Shown here: positions 7,501-14,121 of the stretch, one piece after another
Layout: every line of letters starts with the position of its first letter
Numbering within the stretch: the first letter of the stretch is position 1
Assembly: GCA_028818995.1 (NCBI GenBank)
Contig: JAPPMR010000541.1
Span: forward strand, 1-14,121
DNA length: 14,121 bases
Direction: 5' to 3'
Origin: Candidatus Poribacteria bacterium
GTDB lineage: Bacteria; Poribacteria; WGA-4E; WGA-3G
Translations under genes and position numbers: made by a program
The notes under the pieces: generated by a model
Seen by the model: the letters and a program-made list of their open reading frames with translations, nothing else
The model's database searches: none
What the model was told of the DNA's origin: nothing

Positions 7501-10500
7501 CTTTTCCAATTTGTCCATTGGCAATTAAGTCCTGTATTTGTATTAATTGCCTTCTAATAGTAGTAAGTGCTCGCAATTTGTCCAGTGTGATCGGTTCTGC
7601 AAATCCACCAAGACGAATAGGATGGTTTTCAATTGTATGTGTGTTTAAATCAACAATAGGTTCTGCAACTGTTCCTGCCACATTTAGCACAGCCCCAATA
7701 TTTCCTGCAATTAAGGCAGATTTGTTAGACGTAAGGCGTTTCACTGTCTCAACGGGCAGACTTTTCCTGAGTAAATCTGACAACTTTGCTAAATCAAGAT
7801 TGTCGCTTATGATTTTAAAATTTAGTTTGGAATTGTTAAATTCATTTTCATCAATTACTATATTTCCGCCTATCTCGAACTGGTTATTCAGTACCAGCAT
7901 TTGAAAAGGTTTGATATGTAGTGTGTTATCTTGAAATTTTATTTCACCTTTTGCGTCACTTACACTGATATTCCCTATTTCGGTTTCCTGAATTAACATT
8001 GGTATTGCCCATTTGAGATCAACAATAGGATCACTGAACGTTCCTTGTATGTTTAAATCATATTGAACATTACCAGAAATAGGAAACCCTAACGCTGTAC
8101 CGAGAGATTCCAGCGTTAATATTTGATTATGCTTGGAAGAAAGATCAATCTCCTCAGTTTTTGTATCAATGGTACCGGTGAGTTGAATGAATGGAGATTT
8201 CTCCCTTTCTACAGATAACGAACTGTCAGAAATCGTCAAAATATCATCTTCTAAATTTAGACGTATCGTCTTTGGATTTGTAAAGCGCAAGGAATTGTAT
8301 TGAAGTAGAGTCTGGTTGATAACTATGTCAACATCATAAGGATGAACACTTTTTTTAGCAGGTTCGACTAACTCTGCAATTGTGCCTTCTATTTCTACAG
8401 TGCTATCAAACGTGCCAGTAATTGCATCAAGGGCAGGATGGAAAATGCGCAGAATCGGAGCAGCTGCAGTTTTTTCACCTTTAAGGGTAAACTTGTATGG
8501 ATTAGGATCACTATTGCTGATTGTACCTTCAATATCAGTCGTGCCAGCAAGTGCTTTGCCGGTAAATTCAAAGTAATCTTTTTCTTCTATGAGCATGCCA
8601 TCCAGATAGGCATCGCCAAGGGGATTGTCTTCAAAGGTGAGATCTCTAAAGATGAATTTTGTGGTAAATACGAGGTCTTGCGGCTTTTTTTGATATGATT
8701 CAACGTTAACACTCATTTTGCCATCAAGTGGAAAATCGGTGATATTTGCAGCGCGTGCAAGTTCAGCCAATTGAACCGGTTTGTCTTCACTATTTTTTAC
8801 ACTGAAGTTAAAATCACCATTACTTCCTACATTGACATTAAGAATAACCTGTTGACCGCGTGTCGTTATTACAAAATCGGGAATGGTGAGCGAGTAATCG
8901 TCAATTTCTAACTGCAATGTTGCAGGATCAAAATTGATGCCCCAGGCGTTTCCAGAATTAACAACAAAATTGCCGCTGCCATCAAGATGGTCAATGAGGT
9001 GACCATATAAATTTAATTCCCCCTTTATATCACCTTCAATGGGGTAGACTACAGTAAAAAAGAGTTTGTTATAGTCAGCATCCAACACAAGCGGATCAGC
9101 GACGATGCTAAAACTCGCAGGTAATTTACCATCTATACCAATATTACCTTCAATGGAAACGCTTGTACCACCTTGTTTTGTCAGATGTGCGTTTTCAAAA
9201 TACACAACCCGATTTTCATATCGAAAATTTCCGGCTAAACGACCAAGTGGGATTGGGTCCTCATCGCTGTGACAATAGAATGCTTCAGGCATTTCTACAT
9301 GCCCAGTAGCAGTACCATCTTTTTTTATTTGTCCAGTAATGCTTCCGACACCTTTGAAAGGCACAGAATTAAAAATTCTTGATAGTTTCCCAAAGTCAAC
9401 ATTCTCAAGTTGAACATCAAAACTATCCAAAGAACCGTTAATATCAACGCTTGTATTATCAATTATGCCATCTATCCTGATATTTGAACCATTCGTATGT
9501 TCCGAAGATATTTTCCAATTCAGAGATGAATTCTTCAAAGGTATAGATTCGTTTTTAACAAAAAAACGGGTATCTGAAAGTTTCACACTGCTATCAAGAT
9601 GAAAATCTCTTGTAGTATTGCCATTTATTAACGCTGTGCCTGTAAATGTCCCAGATTCAATTTGTGGTATCTGTTTTGATAATTCTCCAAACATTGCCAA
9701 TAGCAAATTAAGTTGAACGTCTGAAATATCCCATTTACTATCATAGGTAATAGGTTGTTTGAAAAAATGCTGTAATCGCTCAATTAGATTACCTTCAGAG
9801 TTATTGTCAAATGTGACACGACCGCTTCCAGAAAGTGTACCACCAGCGACCTCTGCAGTGAATTCTTCTAACGTCATCCCCGCAACTTCCGCAAAATTCA
9901 GCGTAGTGTCAATCTTAAGATTCGCAATATCAATTTGTCTTGTTTTGGATTCAGATGAATCTGTTGGAAATTGCTTGATTGAAAGTGCTTCAGATGTGCC
10001 TATAAGTTTTCCATTTAAAGTTGAATCTGTCCCATTTAAATCCAATTTAACTTTGCAGAATCCTGCAAGTTGCGTGTCGTTACCAAGAAACTTTTGCACA
10101 TCTGTCGCATCAATCGTTATCTCTACAAGCGTATTCCATTTTCCGCTATCCCAATTCTTTTTCAATTCCTGTACTTCTAATAGTGAGTTACCTAATTGTA
10201 GTTTGAGTGATTCCAATAATTGACCACTTTTCACTGAAAGAGAAAAATCTATATCCATCAACTGCCCAATTGGCAATTCAGTTCCATTTAGGGCGAAACT
10301 CCCTTTGCCAATAGAGAGCTTGCCGGTATGATCCCATTTTTCTAACTTACCCTGTAACTCAATGTCAATATCTGGTAGACTTAATTTAATGTTCTGCTGT
10401 GTATCTGTAAAATGAATCTTACCACCTTTAATGGCAGCCTTGGAAATAGCAAATGCGAAAGATGCATCCGAATCTTGTGAAGATTCCCGAAACACCTGCG

Positions 10501-10882
10501 TTAAATTAACTTGTCCAGCCGAATTGCGCCTTAAGTTAAACTCTGGGGAGTTGATTTCTAACGTAGTTACAAGAAATTTGCGTTGTAGTAGACCCCAAAA
10601 ATAGTATTTTAGGACTATCTCATCTGTGAAGAGTATAGGCAATTTTTCATCGTCTTCTATCCTAAAATTCTCGACTTCAACACCGGTAAAGATGTTCCCG
10701 CTCAATTCGCCGAATGTCACAGTGTATTTTTTATTGACCTGTTTTTGAAGAGCTTCTTCAAGACGAGGTTTTATAAAATTATTTAGGAAAGAATCTGAAC
10801 TGATATAGAAATATCCAACGATTCCGATGAGTAGTGTAATTAGAGGTATGGAAATAAATACTCTTTTTCGTCTTGTCATCAT
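4595..10882 (-). CDS. tamB: Giant TamB/AsmA-like inter-membrane protein (TamB_C/DUF490)
   Basis: A 2095-residue protein with one N-terminal membrane anchor (about residues 8-27, after MMTRRKR) and otherwise beta-rich, weakly repetitive sequence with recurring short units such as G-x-I-x-G and L-x-G-x-G-x-F. This is the pattern of AsmA/TamB proteins, which fold into a long hydrophobic groove carrying lipids between membranes. The C-terminus (about 1830-2095) fits the TamB_C domain: FNPELNISLEIP (1963-1974), FLTEADVLALLLPG (2024-2037) and an ending, GVDIQLLERRF, that resembles a final barrel-like strand. E. coli TamB has 1259 residues, so this one is far longer. The ATG overlaps the tlyA stop (ATGA), and the stop abuts the ATG of the Omp85 gene. 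The order is B before A, the reverse of proteobacteria. Known roles of the family are anterograde phospholipid transport and assembly of some outer-membrane proteins. The family call is firm; the substrate is not known. Confidence 0.92.
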   Translation of the reverse strand: MMTRRKRVFISIPLITLLIGIVGYFYISSDSFLNNFIKPRLEEALQKQVNKKYTVTFGELSGNIFTGVEVENFRIEDDEKLPILFTDEIVLKYYFWGLLQRKFLVTTLEINSPEFNLRRNSAGQVNLTQVFRESSQDSDASFAFAISKAAIKGGKIHFTDTQQNIKLSLPDIDIELQGKLEKWDHTGKLSIGKGSFALNGTELPIGQLMDIDFSLSVKSGQLLESLKLQLGNSLLEVQELKKNWDSGKWNTLVEITIDATDVQKFLGNDTQLAGFCKVKLDLNGTDSTLNGKLIGTSEALSIKQFPTDSSESKTRQIDIANLKIDTTLNFAEVAGMTLEEFTAEVAGGTLSGSGRVTFDNNSEGNLIERLQHFFKQPITYDSKWDISDVQLNLLLAMFGELSKQIPQIESGTFTGTALINGNTTRDFHLDSSVKLSDTRFFVKNESIPLKNSSLNWKISSEHTNGSNIRIDGIIDNTSVDINGSLDSFDVQLENVDFGKLSRIFNSVPFKGVGSITGQIKKDGTATGHVEMPEAFYCHSDEDPIPLGRLAGNFRYENRVVYFENAHLTKQGGTSVSIEGNIGIDGKLPASFSIVADPLVLDADYNKLFFTVVYPIEGDIKGELNLYGHLIDHLDGSGNFVVNSGNAWGINFDPATLQLEIDDYSLTIPDFVITTRGQQVILNVNVGSNGDFNFSVKNSEDKPVQLAELARAANITDFPLDGKMSVNVESYQKKPQDLVFTTKFIFRDLTFEDNPLGDAYLDGMLIEEKDYFEFTGKALAGTTDIEGTISNSDPNPYKFTLKGEKTAAAPILRIFHPALDAITGTFDSTVEIEGTIAELVEPAKKSVHPYDVDIVINQTLLQYNSLRFTNPKTIRLNLEDDILTISDSSLSVEREKSPFIQLTGTIDTKTEEIDLSSKHNQILTLESLGTALGFPISGNVQYDLNIQGTFSDPIVDLKWAIPMLIQETEIGNISVSDAKGEIKFQDNTLHIKPFQMLVLNNQFEIGGNIVIDENEFNNSKLNFKIISDNLDLAKLSDLLRKSLPVETVKRLTSNKSALIAGNIGAVLNVAGTVAEPIVDLNTHTIENHPIRLGGFAEPITLDKLRALTTIRRQLIQIQDLIANGQIGKGIFQINGETSLATENNDEMTFDLDMSVEKLEVGDFITFYQHPSPLSGTVSGSVKLTGTGFTSDLLTAICKINELNLQAHDYRIYNTVPIDFKLKNNSVTTLLPLQIESSALGSAVNIGFDGPLTMPKITAKWQGTFKHPLKQATNSPLQWYGNAEYANKQIKLRTELTTNGDNLTLNGMIPFDLTLVQVDFSERFLEAPIEVHLRSNELPLTFFPGIDAVFSETGEGVADIDLRLQGTTRTPYLQGNVNLQSPKIGFDNFSQSFENVTVQLKARRGVLEFAKFQFDIEDGTCNLEHSELQLDGLTPKSFSAKGLSIKQYPLGTILRQALPQDIFEDVNGNVAATLTELNIPLKNFFENGEKFPIPKIREKISFDTLTQVATADFTIDNISLGFTITTLDQQFSLKNPEPIPMTLEDAGTFRVNGLKLENTIPISSDIAEDPLIFSCFGRWNMQGEISANLKLDNFNISILDSLLPTELREAYQKTGMLSTTIDIKGSYAAPEIIVKCVGHELAINKANIDEFFTELRYSPDDQQWEISDDKPILRFGGNQLSCSGHVPYLLSLSNLQAKPLSEEMEVEIDFKLEELEILHLLEPLIQSASGIGSINATVSGTPQAPRLKGEGKFSKLKLSSLPVYFEDTNAQFNFTESKLEIIAIEGELNSGDFSARGEIALNWFEIDDINLVANLTDCTFTQPRLYEININSDELRLHGKIADMILEGHIRIDSGYYRQDWNWEDVLNAFSAGIVREADLFSYAPLLRELDLDVDIDIPDNFHLRSSTGGNTDIEIACSGQITGAFQEPLFTGNVSILKGKIGIVTQVFEVVEGSTIRNSSTTAFNPELNISLEIPNPIRGVLLRDGSTADLKITATITGILENGDIDKAKLNLHAEPLNSSTTEFLTEADVLALLLPGNFFSRSFGGITFTISSGFDPNERHIIAEYPLPKNMSIKVEGDEKGEVGVDIQLLERRF

Positions 10883-11733
10883 TCTTGTTCCGATTTTTCT
10901 ACGCTGTTAGCATAAAACGCGTCGTGCGCGCTATTAACTACATCACTGACAAAATCCGTATCTATTGTAGTTAGGATTTCTAATCCAGATTCAAATTGTG
11001 TTGCTGTCGTGGATTTACGCAGCCAGAGGAGATATTCGATATTACCTATATCTTGATGAATCGGTGAAAAGGTCAGTCCGAAAGGTATTACTGCAAGATT
11101 TTGCTGCACAAATTCAATCAAATTACCCAAAGTTACTTTATGGACGTCTGGGTTGTCAACTATGCCGCCCTTTTTAACGTGGTTGCGCCCTGCCTCAAAC
11201 TGTGGTTTTACGAGCGCGATAATCTCCGATACGCCTAACTTCTCAATCACGACAGGCAACACTTTTTGTAAGGAAATGAAAGACACATCAATCACTGCAA
11301 TGTCAAGTGGATGTGAAAACAGGTGCGGGTCAATGTAGCGGATATTGGTTTTGTCAAGTACGTGCACGCGCGGGTTTTTGCGAAGTTTCCATGCAAGTTG
11401 ACCGTACCCGACATCAACTGCATAGACGAAATCTACACCGTGTTGGAGTAAGCAGTCGGTAAAACCCCCTGTGGAAGCACCTACGTCAATTGCAACTTTA
11501 TTTTTAACGGTTATATCAAAATCTTGTAATGCTTTTTCAAGTTTTAATCCACCACGACTGACATATTTTGGCGGATGTTCAACCTCAATTTCAGCGTCAG
11601 GTGGTATACGTTGTCCGGGTTTTAGGTTTGAATTGTTGTTTACTTGGACTGCGCCTGCAAAAATTAAACGTTTCGCTTGGAGACGACTTTCAGCAAAACC
11701 ACGTTGAACAAGGACAATATCTAACCTATCCAT
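10879..11733 (-). CDS. tlyA: TlyA-family rRNA 2'-O-methyltransferase
   Basis: A 284-residue protein with an N-terminal S4-type RNA-binding domain (about 1-60, starting MDRLDIVLVQRGFAESRLQA) and an FtsJ/RrmJ-type methyltransferase domain. The SAM-binding motif is DVGASTGGFTD (83-93). A K-D-K-E catalytic tetrad can be placed at K64 (SRGGLKL), D149 (VIDVSF), K176 (LVKPQFEAG) and E233 (GNIEYLLWL). TlyA 2'-O-methylates cytidines in 16S and/or 23S rRNA; loss confers capreomycin resistance in mycobacteria, and the name 'hemolysin' is historical. Length is close to the family's. It follows dxs after 97 bp, its usual neighbour in many bacteria, and overlaps tamB by 4 bp. No strong Shine-Dalgarno precedes the ATG, but this start gives the full S4 domain. 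Whether it modifies one or both rRNAs cannot be told. Confidence 0.93.
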   Translation of the reverse strand: MDRLDIVLVQRGFAESRLQAKRLIFAGAVQVNNNSNLKPGQRIPPDAEIEVEHPPKYVSRGGLKLEKALQDFDITVKNKVAIDVGASTGGFTDCLLQHGVDFVYAVDVGYGQLAWKLRKNPRVHVLDKTNIRYIDPHLFSHPLDIAVIDVSFISLQKVLPVVIEKLGVSEIIALVKPQFEAGRNHVKKGGIVDNPDVHKVTLGNLIEFVQQNLAVIPFGLTFSPIHQDIGNIEYLLWLRKSTTATQFESGLEILTTIDTDFVSDVVNSAHDAFYANSVEKSEQE

Positions 11734-11793
11734 CTTTTCATCATATCTAATTTACGATTGAAACTATACAGATTGCCTATGAACATTACCTCA

Positions 11794-11812
11794 AATACTC
11801 GTAACGAATATT
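11794..11812. promoter_or_regulatory. 19-bp imperfect palindrome between dxs and tlyA
   Basis: AATACTCGTAACGAATATT is a dyad with 9-bp arms around a single central base and one mismatched pair. The one-base centre rules out an RNA hairpin with these full arms, so a protein-binding site is the more natural reading. It lies 61 bp upstream of the tlyA start, in the only sizeable spacer downstream of xseB. No convincing promoter hexamers stand beside it; TATAGT on the minus strand nearby has no good -35. Chance is possible. Confidence 0.28.
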
Positions 11813-11830
11813 GATGCTCCCAAGTTGACT

Positions 11831-13690
11831 CTATGCCCCTACAGCTAATGCAACTCCGGCACGAATAATGGCTTCAGTGTCATAACCATAACGTTCATAC
11901 AACGTCTTGACATCTCCATGCTCAATAAAACGGTCTGGTACACCGAGCGAAGTTACACGGACATCTGTAATCCCCTCCGCTGCAAGTGCTTCAAGCACAG
12001 CACTGCCAAACCCACCCATCAAGACACCATCTTCCACTGTAATCATATTGCTAATCTGTTTTGCTAAGTCTACAATCAATGTAACATCCAAAGGTTTAAT
12101 AAAGCGGGCATTAACCACTGTAGTTTCAATACCTGTTTCGCCCAGAGTTTTTGCTGCCTCAAGTGCAGGATAAACTCGATTTCCGAGTGCCACAATCAGT
12201 AAATCATCCCCTTCTTGACAGATTTCAGCTTTTCCGATGGGTAACGGTTTAGGTTCAGTTTCCAATTTAACACCGATTCCTGTTCCGCGTGGATAACGCA
12301 ACGCGATAGGACCCATTTCATAGGTTAACGCTGTTTTAAGCATGTGCTGCAATTCATTCTCATCTTTGGGAGCCATTGACACAATGTTGGGAATTGAACG
12401 GAGGTAAGCAATATCAAAAACACCGTGGTGTGTTGGTCCATCCGCACCTACGATTCCCGCACGGTCAAGTGCAAAGACAACTGTAAAATTCTTAATACAC
12501 ACATCGTGGAGAACTTGGTCATAGCCACGTTTTAAGAAGGTAGAATAGATGGCAACAACTGGTTTTAGACCTTCCGTTGCAAGTCCTGCAGCGAAGGTGA
12601 CAGCACACTGCTCTGCTAATCCAATATCAAAACATCTATCTGGAAATACCTCCGAAAACTTGTCTAAACCAGTTCCACCCAACATGGCTGCTGTTACACC
12701 TATAATACGAGAATCATGCTTGGCTTCTTCAATGAGAGTACGGCTAAAAACATCTGTATATTTAGGTGTAGCGGAGGTAGGACGAAGCGATTTACCTGTT
12801 TTTACGTCAAACTGCCCGCTGACACTATAGAACTTAACCGGGTCTTTTTCAGCAGGGAGATACCCTTTTCCCTTCTTTGAAACTACATGCACTAAGATCG
12901 GTCCGGTCAATTCTCGAATACCTGTGAGAATAGGTATCAACGATTCCAAATCGTTTCCATCAAGGGGACCAAAATATCTGAATCCAAATTCCTCAAATAG
13001 TGTCCCAGGTTTTAGCGATGCTTCAATCTTCTGTGCTAATGCTTTTGCATCTGATGGAAAAAGGTTTATCAATTCTTTCGCACTTGTTCGAAGACGATTA
13101 TAGCCGCGCGAACTAATCAATTTGTGGAAGTGTTTTGAGATTGCACCGATAGTAGGAGAAATTGACATCTGATTATCGTTTAGAATTACCAGCATGTCCT
13201 TTCTAAAATCGCCCGCGGCGTTCAATCCTTCAAGTGCCATTCCACCTGTTAAACCACCATCACCGATAATGGCAATGACCTTGAAATCATCGTTATTAAC
13301 ATCGCGAGCAGCTGCAATACCTAATGCCGCTGAAATTGAGGTGCTTGAATGTCCTGCCCCAAAAACATCGTACTTGCTTTCTTCACGACTCAGAAACCCA
13401 CTAATCCCATCGGTCTGCCTTAAGGTATCAAAAGTATCTAAACGCCCCGTAAGAAGTTTATGTGGATATGCCTGATGACCTATATCCCAGATTAGTTTGT
13501 CGTGAGGTGCGTCAAAAACCGTGTGTAAGGCAATCGCTAATTCAACAGTCCCGAAGTTAGGAGCGAAATGACCGGGATGCTTGGATAATACTGCCAACAA
13601 ATAGGCACGCATCTCCTCAGCGAGTGTTTCCAACTCGCTTATATTTAGCGTCTTTAGGTCAACAGGTGAGTTAATTTTTTCCAAAACCAT
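11831..13690 (-). CDS. dxs: 1-deoxy-D-xylulose-5-phosphate synthase
   Basis: The first enzyme of the MEP isoprenoid pathway. It condenses pyruvate with glyceraldehyde 3-phosphate using thiamine diphosphate, in the cytosol. With the chosen start it has 619 residues, the usual length. Motifs in order: HPGHFAPNFGTVEL with H41 near the active site, WDIGHQAYPHKLLTGR (68-83), the ThDP/metal motif GDGGLTGG (143-150) running to NDNQ (171-174), GPLDGND (241-247), DIGLAEQ (355-361) with catalytic E360, DGPTHHGVFD (417-426) and RYPRGTG (465-471). The reading frame stays open for 32 more codons upstream, but those overlap xseB. The ATG at 13690 has a GGAG six bases upstream, lies one base after the xseB TAG, and gives the normal N-terminus. 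The tight junction suggests translational coupling with xseB. No ispA lies between them. All key residues are present, so it should be active. Confidence 0.96.
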   Translation of the reverse strand: MVLEKINSPVDLKTLNISELETLAEEMRAYLLAVLSKHPGHFAPNFGTVELAIALHTVFDAPHDKLIWDIGHQAYPHKLLTGRLDTFDTLRQTDGISGFLSREESKYDVFGAGHSSTSISAALGIAAARDVNNDDFKVIAIIGDGGLTGGMALEGLNAAGDFRKDMLVILNDNQMSISPTIGAISKHFHKLISSRGYNRLRTSAKELINLFPSDAKALAQKIEASLKPGTLFEEFGFRYFGPLDGNDLESLIPILTGIRELTGPILVHVVSKKGKGYLPAEKDPVKFYSVSGQFDVKTGKSLRPTSATPKYTDVFSRTLIEEAKHDSRIIGVTAAMLGGTGLDKFSEVFPDRCFDIGLAEQCAVTFAAGLATEGLKPVVAIYSTFLKRGYDQVLHDVCIKNFTVVFALDRAGIVGADGPTHHGVFDIAYLRSIPNIVSMAPKDENELQHMLKTALTYEMGPIALRYPRGTGIGVKLETEPKPLPIGKAEICQEGDDLLIVALGNRVYPALEAAKTLGETGIETTVVNARFIKPLDVTLIVDLAKQISNMITVEDGVLMGGFGSAVLEALAAEGITDVRVTSLGVPDRFIEHGDVKTLYERYGYDTEAIIRAGVALAVGA

Positions 13691-13691
13691 C

Positions 13692-13922
13692 CTATTCTCC
13701 GTTTTCATCCTCGGATATAGATTCCGCTGTCGTGTCCTCACTATCTTCTTGAGACACGTTTTGTACTCGGACTTCTGCAGCTTCAAGGAGTTCTCTGCAC
13801 GAACGAACTAATCCGACACCCTCCTCAAAAAGTGTCAGAGAAGCATCTAACTCCAAAGTGTCTGGCGCTTCTAACTTTTCAACAATTTCTTTAAGTCTTT
13901 CAAGTTTTTCTTCAAATGTCAA
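13692..13922 (-). CDS. xseB: Exodeoxyribonuclease VII small subunit
   Basis: A 76-residue acidic, helical protein. The core FEEKLERLKEIVEKLE (3-18), followed by LELDASLTLFEEGVGLVRSC, matches the XseB signature of two antiparallel helices; the last 20 or so residues are an acidic tail rich in Asp, Glu and Ser. XseB subunits assemble around XseA to form exonuclease VII, which degrades single-stranded DNA in repair. The start codon is TTG (13920-13922), chosen because a strong AAGGAG lies 7 bases upstream and the protein begins exactly where the family does. The 3' end of xseA lies 44 bp upstream on the same strand, the standard arrangement, and dxs begins one base after the stop. Expression probably depends on the xseA promoter, outside the window. 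Confidence 0.94.
   Translation of the reverse strand: MTFEEKLERLKEIVEKLEAPDTLELDASLTLFEEGVGLVRSCRELLEAAEVRVQNVSQEDSEDTTAESISEDENGE
13697..13700 (-). promoter_or_regulatory. Ribosome binding site of dxs
   Basis: GGAG on the minus strand, six bases before the ATG at 13690, inside the last codons of xseB. It decides the dxs start against in-frame upstream ATGs such as the one at 13708 and the one at 13786. Confidence 0.7.
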
Positions 13923-13929
13923 ACGGTTT

Positions 13930-13935
13930 CTCCTT
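13930..13935 (-). promoter_or_regulatory. Ribosome binding site of xseB (TTG start)
   Basis: AAGGAG on the minus strand lies seven bases before the TTG at 13922. It is the clearest Shine-Dalgarno in the window and supports the non-ATG start of xseB. Confidence 0.78.
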
Positions 13936-13966
13936 ACCTAACAATATCAATAGTTTCCCTATATTT

Positions 13967-14119
13967 TCATTCTAAACACTCGGCAACAGTGCAAACGAGA
14001 TTACCTTGGGAAAGTTTTACATCAAGCCGTTCCCCGACATTTATTTGATCGTTTGATGTTACAACATCTCCATAAGATGTCCTACATATACTTTTTCCTC
14101 GTTTTATGGTCGCTAATTG
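13967..14119 (-). CDS. xseA: Exodeoxyribonuclease VII large subunit, C-terminal fragment
   Basis: The last 50 codons and TGA stop of a gene that begins beyond the right edge. The peptide contains IKRGKSICRTSYGDVVTSND, then NVGERLDVKLSQGNLVCTVA. This matches the C-terminal end of XseA proteins, which have a 'RGYSIVR..G..V.S..Q...GD.L.V.L.DG...A.V' pattern. XseA is the catalytic subunit of exonuclease VII. The adjacent xseB on the same strand, 44 bp downstream, makes the call solid. The catalytic domain is not in view. One small deviation is KSICR where many homologs have YSIVR. Confidence 0.88.
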   Translation of the reverse strand, partial: QLATIKRGKSICRTSYGDVVTSNDQINVGERLDVKLSQGNLVCTVAECLE

Positions 14120-14121
14120 TC

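Noticed and set aside
13691..13786. 32-residue N-terminal extension of dxs
   Set aside because: It overlaps xseB, is absent from the family, and the ATG at 13690 has its own GGAG at proper distance.

Overview
The window comes from a moderately AT-rich diderm (outer-membrane) bacterium. It encodes an Omp85-family outer-membrane protein that ends in an aromatic residue, and a TamB-type envelope protein directly beside it. Gene content, the very large Tam proteins and the GTAG-type REP palindrome would fit an uncultured lineage such as Candidatus Poribacteria, but this is an inference from style; nothing in the window proves the taxon.

Left part (1-1440, + strand): the last 59 codons of one BPD_transp_2-type permease, a 313-bp gap, then a complete second permease of the same ABC importer type (nucleoside / simple-sugar, NupP/NupQ-like). 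The gap holds a REPIN-like inverted pair of REP palindromes, two diverged copies of a 30-bp direct repeat, and a plausible sigma70-type promoter with a dyad over its -35 box. The second permease may therefore have its own promoter.

Main part (1451-14121, - strand): a tightly packed run read right to left: xseA (3' end only), xseB, dxs, tlyA, tamB, tamA-like. Three junctions show close coupling. The dxs ATG lies one base after the xseB stop, tlyA and tamB overlap as ATGA, and the tamB TAA abuts the ATG of the Omp85 gene. Only dxs-tlyA (97 bp) and xseA-xseB (44 bp) have real spacers. xseA-xseB-dxs-tlyA is a familiar bacterial cluster (exonuclease VII, DXP synthase, rRNA 2'-O-methyltransferase), here without ispA between xseB and dxs. 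Envelope genes replace what often follows tlyA.

The most notable content is the Tam pair. TamB-like is 2095 residues, and the Omp85 partner has about seven POTRA-like modules, two of them with insertions in the same beta2-beta3 position, ahead of a C-terminal barrel. Together they would form an inner-to-outer-membrane bridge for phospholipid transfer and/or outer-membrane protein assembly. The two transcription blocks converge with 10 bp between stop codons and no clear intrinsic terminator. I see no tRNA, rRNA, CRISPR array, transposase gene or defence system.
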